A DNA stretch of 64,000 bases from Malurus cyaneus samueli (lineage: Eukaryota > Chordata > Aves > Passeriformes > Maluridae): NCBI GenBank assembly GCA_009741485.1, contig CM019236.1:63434038-63498037 (forward strand). Direction: 5' to 3'. The notes under the pieces are model-generated. The model was not told the DNA's origin and ran no database searches. It saw nothing but the letters and a program-made list of their open reading frames with translations. Shown here piece by piece: positions 13,716-28,700 of the stretch. The position numbers and the translations under genes were made by a program. How positions within the stretch are numbered: position 1 is the first letter of the stretch; each line of letters starts with the position of its first letter.

Positions 13716-16700
13716 CTGGAGGGGACAAGAAAAGAAACAAAACAGGACTACATTTAGAACATGCAGTATGTACCTTAAAATTGTATAGCTCCTTACAGGT
13801 ACCAGTACAGTAATTCTCGTACCAAAGATTTTGAACATTTTTAAGCATCATATATCAAACACTATACACCAATTTAGGCCTTTTTAGACAATATTCACTT
13901 GCTACTTTTCAATGTAAGTTAAATCAGTATATTCAAAATTACTAGAAACATTTGGATTTGAACTCCTTTTGTTTCTAAACAAAATGATATTTACACTTCA
14001 GCTTAAAGAAAATTCCATAACTACTTTAAAATTTTATTATAAAATTCCTACAGAATAATAATCATACCTTTCCCTGAGTAGTGGAACAGAGCAGACCTGT
14101 GTCTTTGTTTGAAAATCTACAATCAAATCCCTTTCTGTGAAGAATCAGAGCAGCCTCATCAGATGGCTTGGTATCTACCTACAGACAAACAATGTAAAAG
14201 ATTACTCAAAAACAATAAGTTAGGAAGATATTTTAGGACACCAAAAATTATCATCATACAATGAGAGCCATTTTCATCTTAAAAAATATTCAGCCTAGAT
14301 TGAACTGTCACGTTTTTTAAAATGTTATAAAGCTAAAAATAGAAAGAACTAAAGGGCAGAGTTGAAATATCTATTGCACTACAGAATATAAATGTATGTT
14401 GTTGAGTTTAAAAGTCAACATAGGTACATGTACAGACTCAGGATTGAAGTGTAGCTATCATGGGTTTATTAATTGTTTTCCCACAAAAATTATTTGCTAA
14501 AATAGAAAACAAACTAGAAATCATATGTTAACTACAAAACTCAGTTTTACATACTGGACTGTACATATGGATTACTACATAATCCATCTGATTACGTTGA
14601 ACAAGCTTTCATGTTGCAAAAGTGATTTCTAATGCACCTTAAGGCATACAGAGAACTGGACTCTGAAATACACATAAGAAATACATTTTATGTTTATCCA
14701 AAAGATATTCAGTGTTTTTGAGCCCCTAGAGATGATAAGGAGTAAACAACTCTTCATCAGATTTATGTACCAGACACTCCCCCAGCTCCACTGCCCTCCC
14801 CTGGACATACTCCAGCATCTCAGTGTCATTCTTGTAGCTGCATCTCTACATTCACCATAGTCACTTAATTACTACGATGCATAATTTTTAATTTACTGTT
14901 GTTTTACCTTCTTCAGCTCTTCATCTTATTATATATACAATAAGCACAAAAGTCACACCAGATCTTCAGGCTATTTTTCTCTCATTTATTTCTGGTTTAT
15001 TTGTTTCCGCACTAGTGCTTTTCACAAAAGCCTCTGCCATCAGTTAGGTTCATTCTGGTACATTCAGAATGCATCTATTGACTGGAGAAACCTGTGCCAA
15101 CAAGCATTAGGCACTTTGTGATGCATCACTCCTGCAACAGGTACAGGACAAGGTACAATCTAACAGCTAAATGTCTTTCCATACAGGAGATCGTGGATCA
15201 GCTTGTGCCAGCTTCTTTGACAAACCCAGCATGACAAATATTGAAAGTACAAAAAAAACAAAAAACCACAGTATAAAGTACTCATTCATATAATAAAAAG
15301 CCCATACATTTTGTGGGTTTAGGTTCCTCATTTAAAACAGTAAAAATTTACACTATAATATTTGGAGTTGAAATTAGATATTTTTTAGTAAAACAATGAC
15401 TGTTACAAATTTTGCATAGTTTAGTAACTGTGAATAAAACTCAGCTTGAAAGGATTCTGTGAACACTAGCTTACAACCACCCAAAATCAACTTTTTAATT
15501 AATGCTTACATTCAGCATACAGCACTTACTAGCATTGATGGCTAAAGATGTTCTTCTAGTGTTCACTGGAACAGCAGTACCACTTCCTAATGCAATAAGG
15601 TGGTGACTGTGATGTGACAGAATTATTTTCCCTCTGCTACTATGAAACACCTGACTTGGTTTTCATTGTCACTGACATGTGACAGTGTTGCACTTAAAAG
15701 TAGATATTTTTATGCACACAAAATAATACCATCTGCCTAAACATCGGATTAGTGAAACATTAAAATTTATACTGAAAAAGCCTGACTTCCTATGGGGTAA
15801 ATTAATGCTAAAAATAACAAGCCAGTAATGGGTGTCAACACTTCCTCTAATTCATTTAAATTATCTTTTAGTAATCTCCATAAAAATGCATGTATGAATT
15901 TCAAACGACAGCATGAATATTTCATCTCTAAGCTTTTTAGCATTAAACATGATCTTAATAAGGATTCAGAAGATTTAAAAGAAAAAGGTAACAAACAATT
16001 AATGATGTCTTGCATAGAAGTGTTTCGTTAAGTATAAATATCCAGGATCCAGTACTCCACCTTCTACCATGCACACAGCAACCATATGTAAAATATAATG
16101 TTCTAACTCATTATCAAAGCAGGTGTGAGACAGAGCAAGTCGTCATAGCCTCCACATCCAGTTTTACTTACCTGTTCTTATATCATCTCTAGGCAGATTA
16201 GATTTAGTGCATTTAAGGCTAATGAATGTGTCAGCAAGGATGAACTTAATTTGCATCAAATACACCTTCTAAACATGACCATGGTAACTGCATGAACTGC
16301 TGCAACTAACTCTTCAGTTTTCAACAAACAACATTCTTTACCTTGTAAAACTTCACAGCAATGTTATTCAACAAAAAATCCCAAAACACTGTCCTATCAA
16401 ATCTGTGACTAGCTTTCTTAGAAGAGAAAGTTCGATTTGATTTTGATCTCTGAGAATTAAAATGCAGCCTTACATCAGGCTACTAGATAGAAAAAAAATT
16501 GCTGGACTTTCTCACAGCCAGTATCCCAAAGCAATGCTGCTAAAATTTTAATGAGAAAGAAAAAAAACACTTAAACTCTTTTAAAATTCAATTACTGTAA
16601 GCTAACAGACATACATTGAGAAGTTTAAGAAATACAACAAAATTAAGTATTTATGCTTAGTATAAATAGACAAATGTACTCTGTTCTAAATCTTCCATCC

Positions 16701-19700
16701 CAGTTTATTTACATCAGGTAAAATACTCCTGAAAATCTCCAGTCTCACTTAAAAAAAATTCTTTAAATGTTGTCATCCTAAGGTATTGAACTTTTCCATT
16801 GTAAGATCAGGTACCTTACAACGATAGCAATATTCTTTCTGATTTCTACCTTAAATCTTAACAATTTATTTTAATTTGGACCCTTTTATGTGAAATTATA
16901 ATGGATTATGAAAAATCAAGTTCAACATCTTAAACAATGGAGAGTTGCAAATTTCTGGGAAAAAAATAGTAGTGTTAATTAGCCAGAATTATGTTGCTTG
17001 TCATTCAAATTTTTGGAAGCAAGAGAAAGGACACAGAAAGCGAGGAGAGATTTATCGTATTATTTTCAAGGCATAGCACCATTATTGCTGGGGGGAAGAA
17101 CATTCTATGCCTATAATGACAGTGCTCCTATCCTGTGACTGCTGCGAGCTTTCACTTTGAAGTGGACATACTAATGCTGCAAGCTCAAGAGCTGCCAATC
17201 AGTAATCAGTGAAAAATACAGCTGTGGACAGGGAAGAGATCATAGCCTCAAACACTCTTATACCAGCTGGGATAGTGGGGTCAGTACAACCCAGATAAAA
17301 TCTGAAAATTCACTTACAAGCAGTAACACTGAACCCAAAAAGCAGACACTGAGCAAGCCTTTCTTTTCACAGCTTTCATACCCACATGATACAAACAAGG
17401 GGGTGGATTTAAGCCTCGAAAAGGGAGAGGAAAGATGTACATGAAGGTCTGCCCCTGACCTTGGTGTGTTGAAGTAAATCTGTGATGATGAGCTGGCAGG
17501 GGGAAGTAAAAATATTCACAATGAATATTTGTGAATATGAATGAAGTGTGAAACATTCAATGAATGAAGTGTGTAACATTCACTTCACATGAAGATTTAA
17601 TATAGTATCAGGCTTCTTCCTAATTTTTCAAAGGCACAAGACCCACAAAATTGAGAAATTTATCACTTCAAAATTCAAAATAAGAATCAGACACCACTGA
17701 AGAAGCTTACAGGAAGTTGAACTACTCACAAAGAAAGCATGAGAAAGCAAACATTGTTTAATTTTTTTAAAATTAGTTTAAGACTTTAAATGAAAAATAG
17801 AAAAAACAGAATATAATCTGATGTTAATACAGACAAGTTTTACCTCGGCCATAATGAAGACTACAGGGAAAAAGGGATAAAGAGCTTGTGTCTAAGTATG
17901 GCAGAATTAAAAACGGATTTCATTATGCTAGTAGCACTGGTGAGTGGCACTGCAATACAGAACAAAGTTAACATACTCACAGTTTAAAAGGAGCTGAAAA
18001 ACTGAAAAGAATTCATAGAACAGTTGGCAGGAAAAGAATGGGAAATGAGTTTCAGTCTTTCAGTTTACCAAACAGTAAATTAATTCTGGTGGTTACTTTC
18101 TTTGAAGGAAAAAAATACTGAGTAAAGAGTAGCCTCTTTTGTTTGTTTATTGTTGAGTTTTTGTTTGTTGGGATTTTTCTGTCGTTTTTGGTGGTGGTTT
18201 AATTGTTTAGTTTTTTGTTTTGTTTGGTTTGGGCTTCTTCTGGGGTATTGCCTACCAGAGAATGTTTTCACAGGAAGCAATGATTATAAGATAATGTAGG
18301 AATAATTAAATTAGTTCTGGTAATTAAGCTAAAAGATATTTTAACAATAAAAGTCGGATTTAAAACTATATGCTTTATTAAAAACACACTCAGAACAAAT
18401 TCTAATGCCTTAAATCTAATTCTTCTAGTCCAGAAAAGGCTGAACTAAATGAATGGTTTTCCCTTAAACTTTGGGAACTCATTGAAATGTTCCAGAGATG
18501 ATAATATGCAGAGTGCAGGATTCTATGTTGTGAAAAAAAAAACCAAACAAATCCCTGCATTACATATTACTCAGACACAAGTCTACAGTTCTTGCAGAAT
18601 TAACGACAGCTAGTAATCACACTGCAGTTTATCACATCAAGGAAACCCACCCACAAAATTCCTTACCAGAATAAATTATTTGACTATATTAAATAAACTA
18701 TATAATATGTTTGCTCACAAAAAACAGTGGCTTGGCCTTACCTTTGCTTGGATTGTCCTCAGATTGACTAAATGTATGTCGCAAGGCATGGATGACATCA
18801 GCGGAGAAAAAGTATTTATCAATTCTGGGACACCTGAATCTGCATTTATTGTCATTGGAATAAAAGGATGATTTAAGAAAAGAGAAGTCATATGGCTAAG
18901 AAGTGATGGGAAACTGACTGGTGCCTTCTCTTCATTCTGCAAAACACAAAAGAATTATTCAAGTTGAGATACTATCATGTCTGAATGTTGAAACCCACTT
19001 ACTTTATACATGGTTCCAATAATTCCATAGAAAATTTTAATTTCTAGGCCGCCCAATTACTTTTGGAAACTCTTGATCATCCACTAATATTCTTCTATTA
19101 ATAGGTATACTTTCTGCTTTTATAAACAACAAGTACATTCTTCAAAATTATGATGACACCTAATTTTTTAGTTCTTTGGGTTTCTGTGTTAGCCCTTGAT
19201 GCGTAAACAATATCATTTGGAGAAAGAAATTAGCTACTACTTTAGCAAGTTGCTCCTACTTATTCAGTATCTATTTGTATGTATGGAATGGCTGCTATTC
19301 TTTCTGCAGGCCTTATTTTCCACATTACTCCCTGACCACTGTTCCTTGCTTTATCCAACTTGTATCCTATGATGCCTGATGATTTTTTTGCTTTTTCCTT
19401 TTACGCTTTCTGTACCCTCTATGCATCCATCTGTACCCTTAGCCCAAATGCTTGTAATTCCTGAAGCCTGATATCCCAGCTCAGTTTAGGCGCTTTGCTG
19501 GGCAGAGAGACCAAACATCCCAAGGAAGGAGTCAGTGTGCCCTGTGCTTTCTTAAACCCAAGACTCCAGCCTTGGGTGAAGCCTTCTGTCCAGAACATCT
19601 TGTAAACTGGGCTCTGGCCTCATCCAGGGGGACTCATTAAATAGGGACATTACTGCATTTGTTAAGTTTCTTATGGAATCCTAATAGATATGTAATTCCT

Positions 19701-22700
19701 GAAACCTATAAAACTGTACCTTGCTGTACACGGGGTGCATTCTGCCATCAAGTTGTGGCACCTGGGATCCCAAATACCGAGGTAAAACCCTTTTATCCCC
19801 TAAACCGTGTCTGTGTCTATAAAAACTGCCCTTTTAAGCAACACCAAATCCCAGTTCTATTTAAAATCTATAGAGCTTGAACAGTTGCTGGGGATATAGC
19901 AGCTAGCTCTTTGTCTGGTCTGCATGCAAAAGATTCATCCAGAAGTTTATTCAATACCATGCCAGCAGAAACCAAAGGTATCTATCTCACAATTTTACAA
20001 ATTTCACACTTCTAAGTTTGTACTTGCATGTTTTTACTTGGCTGCAGAGACAACCTTACAAATCCTACATATTCACAACAACTAGTTAAAGCTCCAGAGA
20101 AGCCAGGAAAAGAAAAGAAGAGAATTTTGAAAAGGCAATTTCTATTTCAGAATGTCAGTAAAGACAGGAGTAGAAATGGGTGAAAACTTCTTTTGCTCCC
20201 ATTTTTCCCTTGCATATTTAATCAGATAAATCTCTGCTTGTTTATAGTTAAAGAGGTGATATTTAGTGAAAACTTCGCAGAAAGTTTACTGGAAATATAG
20301 TATCTTAAACATTGATACATAAAATTTGCATTTTATGATAGGCTGAAAACATGGGAATAAAAAACAAATGGGAGACACTTAAAGCAAAGGGGAGAATTCT
20401 TTTCCAGCTTATAACAGTAATTTCTGTCTGGGGATGTGTATGCATTATTTGTAATATATTATTACAAATACATTTATTTATACCTCTGCAGTAGCATTAA
20501 ATACAGCTGACAGTGAAGAAATTGAAAATATTCCAGGGCTGAATCAATGGAAGATGGTAATTTCTGTTTTATTTTTGTTGCTTTCCTTAGTAATAACTGA
20601 CGCTTTGCCTCCTTGGTATCCACTAAGCATTGAGGCTTAGTATTTTTAAGTATCTATTATGACCCCCAAATGATAACAGTTGATGTTTATAAAGGATTGC
20701 TCCGCTATGTGCCTCACTGCATTTACTTATATTGAATTCCATCTGCCATTTTATGGCATCTTTAATCAGTCTTGAGTCTTCTAATTCCTCAGTTTAGCCC
20801 TGAGGTTTCTTTTCTGATTACCTTGAAAAGTTCATTGCCGTGATTTTCTTCTTTTTTAATTACAGTACAAGCAAGCTTGCTTTATTTACAGCTAAATCTA
20901 AAAGTCTTCTGTCCAAGTGCCTGCAATACATGTTCTATACACAGGGAAAATGTGCATATCCATGTTCTTTCGAAAAGTAATTCATTTTCTTCACCCCAAA
21001 AGGAACACCGTTCACTCTGTTGCCAGAGATGTGATGAAGTCTGTCAAAATATTTAATTGCCATTTATCTTCTCATCTTTCCACTTTTTTTTTCTCCTGTA
21101 AAGTAAGGTGATTGCTTGCATCTGAGAACTTTAAAACAGGTCTTCTAAAATATTTGAATGAATCAGAAAAATAATCTATTCATCCTGTTATACTATTCAA
21201 GGCAAAATAGTGCAGAGAAGCACAGACTTGAAGGACAGGCAAATGCTAGAACCAGAACTGACTCAACTTGGCTCATTTTTGCTCCCACTGTGTCTAGATG
21301 TGATATCACCAGCATAAACATTATCCTTAAGCATCACCCACTTTGGAACTAAGACTTAGGCAGAGATCTTACATGGACTCTTGTCCACATTCCACATCTG
21401 GAATCAGAGCGTTCTGGAGGATTGCACCAACAAAAAAAGTGCAGTCATTCACTGAACCTGCGCAATAGCAATGGGAATGGAGAGCACAGGTGTCAAAAGC
21501 TGCCAGGAGACCAAGGCAAAAATGGTTTTGCAAACAAAGTGAAGACAATGCTTTCACACAAGATTGAGAAAGGACTCTATAAATCACACCCTCCCTCTAG
21601 GCACATCACAACCATGGAAGGATTGGAATATGTCTTTCCCCTCCAATCTAGTGATCTAAAATTTAAACAGGACTCTGTAAAATAGAGATGAGAAGGGTTT
21701 GAAGATACAAACAATGTAATGGGAAGAATAAGTACTCTCTACACACCTTCACTATGTGGATGGCTTTCAGCAGTACCCTGCTCATGCTGTATCAGAGGAT
21801 GTAGTCCCACAATCTCCATCTAATTAAAGTATTGCTCTCTCAAAAGTGACATTTCCTTAATTTCAATGACAGTGTTTATCACTCAAAGTTGAATGGAGCT
21901 CCTCTGGCTATTAAGTACTGGCAAGGATCTCACGAATGCCAGATGATGATGTGCTGGCTTAATGAGCTCTAATCAAAGCAAACACTGCTTTTTAACCATC
22001 TTACAGTACACACATATATAGTTATCCAACTGGAAACTGTGTTGAAACCCAGCCCCTTGAATGACTAGACAATGGACGTAAGTGGATCTTTTCTTGCTAT
22101 CAAAAGTAAAGTGAATAATTCTCAACTTTCAGTTTTGAGGAGACACAAACCATACTCCAATATAAATATTAGCTTACATTTGCACAAGTTTTAAGAATAG
22201 CCTCATCCATAAAATTGTGCCCTTATATCAGAAATGAGCTATTTTCTTAATAATCATAGGAATAATAGAAAGGCTTGGGTTGGAAAGGACTTTAAAGGTC
22301 ATCTTGTTCCAATGCCTCTGTCACAGGCAGGGATTCCACCTGCCAGATCAGGTTACTCAGGGCTCTATGCAACCTGGCCTTGAACACTTTCAGGGATGGG
22401 TAACCTGGATTACATGCTCTGGGTAACCTGTTCCTGTGCCTTCTTATCCTCTGAGTAAAGGTTTTCTACTTGCAGTTTAAACAGTTCTCCCTTGTATGAA
22501 ACCCTATCTGTTGGGTTAAAAACTCACTCTGCCTCCAAGACTCGGAGGGCTTTCTGGTAAGAATTTAAATTAAGTAACCAAGATCCTTAATTAGAGGACA
22601 CCCTCTAGAAATGATTTAGCAACTGAACAGAAGAAAGAAATGAAAAATTCTATAGATAATTTCTGCTGATCCATTCTTGCTGGGTTTCATACCATAGGCA

Positions 22701-25700
22701 ATCTAATTTTCTCCCTTTCATGGTCTCAGAAGCAGCTAGTGCTCCGCTGCTCCACCTATTGCTGCTCCTTTGGTGACTGCATTTAATAGTTAGTGTTCAA
22801 ACAGATATAAGAAAAATCACGCTTTCCACAGACATCATTTGGAGAAGATCTGCTCACTGGTCTATGGAAGAGGGCACATAATAAAGAAAGTATGTAGTCA
22901 CCATGATCATAAGCACAACACCACATTTACTGAGGCTGATAAATATGTAGCCACCAATATGGCTGAATGAAAGAGACCAGAAAAGCAAGACATGCTTTCC
23001 TTGGCAATAAAAGTAATTTATCCTTCAGTTATAGCCTTCCCTGCCGATTTTATTTCTTCTCTTCTAATTCTTCTTACCATGTTTATATTATTGTGCAGGG
23101 GGAGGGACTTAATGCCTAAATAAATAACCCATGCTTGAGTTGTTGAAGGGATCTGGTGCTGTAATTTCCCAGATGATTTGCAAGATCCTCTTCTCAATGA
23201 TGGTAAAAAACAGTGATCAGAAATTTTCTGGAGTTCACTTTTGATGAGGAATTTAAACAAACTGATGATAAAGATGATGATAAAGATGATTATAAAGATG
23301 ATGATAAAGATGATGATAAAGATGATGATAAAGACAAAAAGTGCACAATGATATCTGCTAATTTCCAGGCACTGGAAGTCTGCCTCTCACACAAAGCTCT
23401 TGTTGATGAAGGAAGAAGGGAGACGGNAACAGCAGCTGGATTTGCACAATTTCTCCCTCCTTTAGGAAGGATTCTGCCCTGTCAGATCTTGCAGCAGGAA
23501 CTAGGCTTTCCTAGAAGTGGTGATACAGACAGGTTTAAATTTCAGATCTCAAACTCTGCCAGCTCAGACAAGCTCACAGAAGACAATAGAGGCCTGCCCG
23601 TATCCTTTGGTGAATTAGATCACCTAAAAGTGGAGATATCAAGGTTGTATACTATGCATAAAATCAAGGTAAAAATTTTCTAACCAGAGCCAGCAGACAG
23701 GTACACAGAAATGAAAACAGATAAAACCAAACCAAGGAACATAATTCACTATTGAGATGCACATAATTATACAAAAAAGAACACAAAAGAGACTGCATTT
23801 GCAGCTGTATTTGCAGAACCCAGAGGAAGGAAGTTCTGCATGCTACCTACTCAACGAGTCAAGCTACAAGTGGCTCCTGCCCTTTTATGGGATGAGAACA
23901 TTTCATAACAGTGGCATAGGAATGGAGTTTGTCAACAAAGCAGTCTTTATCTAAAAGCTTTCTGCAACACATCTTTGACACTCTATCATTGAAAAAAAGT
24001 ACTTGAAGGAAATTAAGCTGTAAGGTGCCTGACATAAAAATTGTGACAGTGCTTGCCTGAAAGCAGACAGTATTTGTAGGTAAACAAGAGATGGAAACAT
24101 TGTTCTTGAGTAGCAAATACAAAGTTCCTGCATAAGAAATACAGTGTAGTGTATACACCAGTAGCAGAAATAAAGATTTGAATTTTAGGCAAAGCTGGAA
24201 AGAAGTAACATGTACCTGGCTACCTCTTCAAATGAAATATGAAATTGGTGTTCACTCCTTACTAAATAAATGTGGTAACGTTATAAAGAAGACACATTAT
24301 ATTCTGCATGACAGGAGAAAAGGGAAATACCTTTTTTCTTCCTTCTGTGGCCACATAAAATCCCCAAACTCTACCAATTTTTTATATATTTGACAAGTTC
24401 ACCATGGCAGTTACAAATACAAATAATATTAGAGTACTTGACTCTAATTTTCAAGCCACTGTCACACATGGGCTTGAAAGAGCTTCTAAATGACAGTAAT
24501 TACACCAATGTCAAGTTTCTGCTTTTCTGAAACATCAAGTTAATTATGTTTGTTAAAATGTGGTTACATGCAGCATAGCAATGCATGGTATAATATATAA
24601 CTACAATGAGAAACATGCATATGCATTATAAATAAGCATACCAATAAGGGGCAAATGCAACACAATAATCAGAGAAAAATGGCTCTATTACCAACCATAA
24701 ATTTTCAGAGAAAGCAGATACTGACAGACATTAAGTAAGAAAAAGTAGCTGTACATGGTGAAAGAAAAAGAGTTTGGTTATCTCCCACATATTTATGATT
24801 TTATTAATGCCATCATTGGTCCTCTAAACAACCTCCCCCAAACAGCAACAGCCATTTGAGCCATTGAATCCTGGCTCTCTGCTTAAGCCTAGGCAATAAA
24901 TCCAGTTATACAAATTAACTAAGTCAAACCAAGGTATGAAATAGGAATCTGAGGAAAAAATATTTGCCTGGCGTATTTTTCCTATAGATCCTATTACCTT
25001 CATTTCTCTACCGATAAAAGATGCTGGGATTCAGAAAACAAAAGGGTATTAATGCTTATTTTTCCAAAACTTACAATAAATATAATCTATATTTTCAAAA
25101 AGAAACATTTACTGTTTTGACAAGTATTAATAACTGTAATCAGTTAAATTCTCAGCTAAATATTAATCCCTTCAACTTAAAAATGACATGCATTCAGTTC
25201 TTGGGTAACAATCTGAGGAAGATAATATTAGAAGAGAATTCAAAGACATATTTAAGCCAATAAATGTTGCAAGGACAAAATGAGCATAACAGCAGAATTA
25301 GTTACATCTAGTAGGAGAAAAAGATATATGTAGAAATTACATCAAAAACACAGAAAAAACATCTGAGGCCTGAGAAGCACAATTATGAATAAATTAGGTG
25401 AGTGTAATGTAAAGTGAAATGATATTTGCCCAGCTTTTACTCCAAAGAGCTTACTTAACAAACAATACTATCATTGTGAATAAACCTTTAGGAGTATCCA
25501 GCCTAGGAGAAAAAAAGAACCCCAACAACAAAAAACCAGAAAACATAAACCCAAACATGTCCCCCACCAAGCCTCTTCCCTCCCCACATATAGAGAGCAA
25601 AAAAGCTTCAGCAAAACACATCAATCTGAAGTCTTTCGCAGAGGCAATATCATTAATTATGACTGAAGAGCTAGAATGCAAGAGCCAAAAGCCATTGTTA

Positions 25701-28700
25701 GGATTAAAAACCTATTAGAATACAGACTACCTGAAGATATATATGTATAATGTATGCCAACAACTATTAAAAATTATTAAGAATTTCACCCTATCTATCC
25801 ACTGGACATGTAAGTCTTACACTTCAGGACACTCACGTGGTTTGACTTGCAATTAAAATGTACTGTTCAGTACATGTAGTTGGGGAAAGAAAAAAGCACT
25901 TCAGAGATGGAAATGGAAAGAAACTTTTGGTTGATATGATAATAAAAACCTTCTGCAGTAATTTCACCAGTGATGAGTAACTTTTAAATTAATTTTTAAG
26001 AACTGCATATTTCACGTACTCACATGCATTTCACACACTCTCCTTTTATTGGGAAGTTTGACAAAGAACAGAAAACAACCTGTTCTTCAGAACTGTTTTT
26101 GAGACAAGACAGAATGAAATATTCTGGAATATACATTAGGAAAAGCTTGTAATGGCAAAGATGTCAAATGGTCAAAACTTTCTCCTCCAGTAGCTTTCAT
26201 GACCCCTGAAGTCAATAATAAAATAGGGCTTGACAACAAAATCAGGGTCAGTGCATGAGTCACACTGCAGCAGATTACATCTATAAACTGCATATAATTT
26301 CATCACAGTTTTTTCTGACATGGCTATATTTAATCTATTATAACAACTACCTTCTGAGTAACTCAAACAAAAATATGATTGCACATTTAACGAAACACAG
26401 AGAACTACCTTTACTTTAACACTGAAACAGTGACGTGAATCATAAAACTATGAATGTTCAGATAAATTTTGAAAAACAAAATTCTAGAACATTCTTAATA
26501 TACAAAAGGGGAATTCCAGACACAACACCATAAAGAAAATGTTTTCTTAAAACATCTTGGCTCAGCTTGGCTCCTGGGACTTGTGCACAGTGGGTCAGAT
26601 GGGACAACAGCACCTCTTGGACTGTGCTTATTCCCGCAAAGGTCCAATTCTGCCTTCTTTGAAGTCGCTTCAAGAGTGCAGAAAAACCAATTATCCTCAA
26701 AGTCCTCTGCAGCCATTTAAACACCTTAAAGGCTCAGCATAAAGAGTTAAGGGGAAAGGCAGATGATGGTACACAGATATCCAAAATAACTGGGAAATTA
26801 TTGACTGCAGTAGGAAACTGCCCCTTCTTCCTTTGGAAGATTTTTCAGTAACTTGCAAAGAATCTTTCAAATCTGTAGCAAGGACAATTTTAACAAAAAA
26901 TGGGAATTACACTGTTACCTGACTGGTATCCCAAATAAATTGGCAAACATATGCAAAGACACATATAAATATTTCACTAACTAGAAAATCCAAGAGTTGT
27001 TTAGGCTGCAATTGGAGTGTTTTGGTCTGAAGGAGCAGCTGTTCTGAAACTGAACTTGTGTCCAACCCCTCTCAAGGGGGCACTGTGTGAGTTTGCAGAG
27101 CAGCCTCAGTGTGTGTGGACCAGTTTTCTGCTCGAAGGAAGTAACTACCCCGGAGGTATAGCACCGAACATGCTCTAACCCATCACATCTTGATTATGGT
27201 CTGAATGGATGACTAACCTTTTATGTCTGTTCTGGCACAAAAATAGACTGCATTGAGCAGAGACTGGACTGGAGGAGTTCCAGAGGTACCTTTTAGTGAG
27301 TTATTTAATGGTTCTATAGAAAACAGAAGACTGCATCCAGCATCAGTGCAAGCACTAACTGATTTGATCTGCTTCTGTGGTTTCAAATCATTTTGTAATG
27401 TAAGCATAAGTTTCATTGTATAATAATTCCTCCTTAGCAGCTCCACATTCTGATTTAATACAACACAAATTACCTTGTGTACCAAGGGAATTTTTGGGTG
27501 GCAGTATAGGCCTCTCTGCAGGTTTCCTCTTGTAAGGATGGATTAACCTGTGCAATGCTCATTGCTATCACAGCCAGACTGCTGCTGAACTCAAGTTAGC
27601 TTGGGCAAGTCCACACCACACTGATAAATGCAGTTAATACGCAGCCTGCTTTATACATGATGAGGTACTAGAAAATCATAATGACATGTACAATCTGAAA
27701 AAAAACCCTACTGTCAATCATTAAATGGTGAAAATTAGCTTTAAGCTTGATATTATCATCCTCTCACATCCTCTATATCCATTATAAACCAGAATTAATT
27801 CAAATTTATCTGCATATTCATTAGCAGCTTGGTATACAATCTCTCATGTTTAGCTATACAACAATTTTAAAATATATGCAGTGCTGTCATGTTTCTACTG
27901 CCTCAGTGTGAAGATGTACTTCTTATTTTGTCCTTTTCAATAATGATCAGAAAAGAAATAATGAAAAAAATACAAAGAACTGAAAGAAAATTGAGGCTAT
28001 TCAAAAGACTGAGGTACAAAAATGAAAACTGAGAGGGTATGTGCAAGTTTAAAAATACTTTAAAAAATGGTTTCAACTTTCCTAGAATCATAATGATTTC
28101 AAAAGGATTTTCTGTTTGGCATCTAAATATTTCCACTTAAATTTTATTTCCTAAGGAGATTATATTTCTAGGAGGTTTTCTCTTTCTATCCATTCAACTG
28201 AAATAATTCGTCAATTTTTGTTTAAACTCAGTTAACATTGCTAGGAAGCAGAACACAGACTAATTAGCAGCTTTTTAAAGCTTGTTCAATAAAACAGTAA
28301 TTTAAAAAAAAATGGGACTACAACAATGGTACCCCACTCATAAGTTGAAGTGTGAGTGAGGAAGTAGATACTGCAGAAGCTGGGTGGGGAATAGTGAAAG
28401 AAGTCTTTAAATCAGAATTATGTAAGGAGGAAAAACTCCCCTGGAAGCTACATTCTTTTACTCTACATCTCATGGAGTAATTTCTTTACTGAGTTCTTTG
28501 CGGTTGCAACAGAAATAAATATTTACATCTTAATTTAGAAAAAAAAAAAAAAAACAGACAGTGAATCCTACCACATCTGTTCCATGTCTTTTTTCCAACA
28601 GCAGTCGGAAGACATTAGCTGTAATCTTGTTATCCTGAACACCTTGTCCAAGGCCACGGTTGTCATCCTGCATAAGTCGACGATCCATGATCACTTCCAG

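Larger units (their letters stand above)
14179..18741 (-). other. MAN2A1: MAN2A1 intron with a CR1 scrap and small repeats
   Basis: The intron is about 4.6 kb. It contains a CR1-like fragment (about 14760-14845), a 23-bp tandem duplication (17538-17583) and a T/G-rich low-complexity stretch (about 18130-18240). No other coding signal was seen. Confidence 0.8.
18937..28571 (-). other. MAN2A1: MAN2A1 9.6-kb intron
   Basis: The intron holds an ERV LTR (19370-19843), a CR1 3' end (22253-22505), a 12-bp-unit tandem repeat (23264-23335) and a single unresolved base at 23427. The rest is AT-rich sequence with only short chance open frames. Confidence 0.8.

Noticed and set aside
23285..23320. A [12 protein letters not shown] string resembling an epitope tag, suggesting vector contamination
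   Set aside because: It arises from one base change in a 12-bp microsatellite, and flanking sequence is ordinary bird intron with no vector elements.
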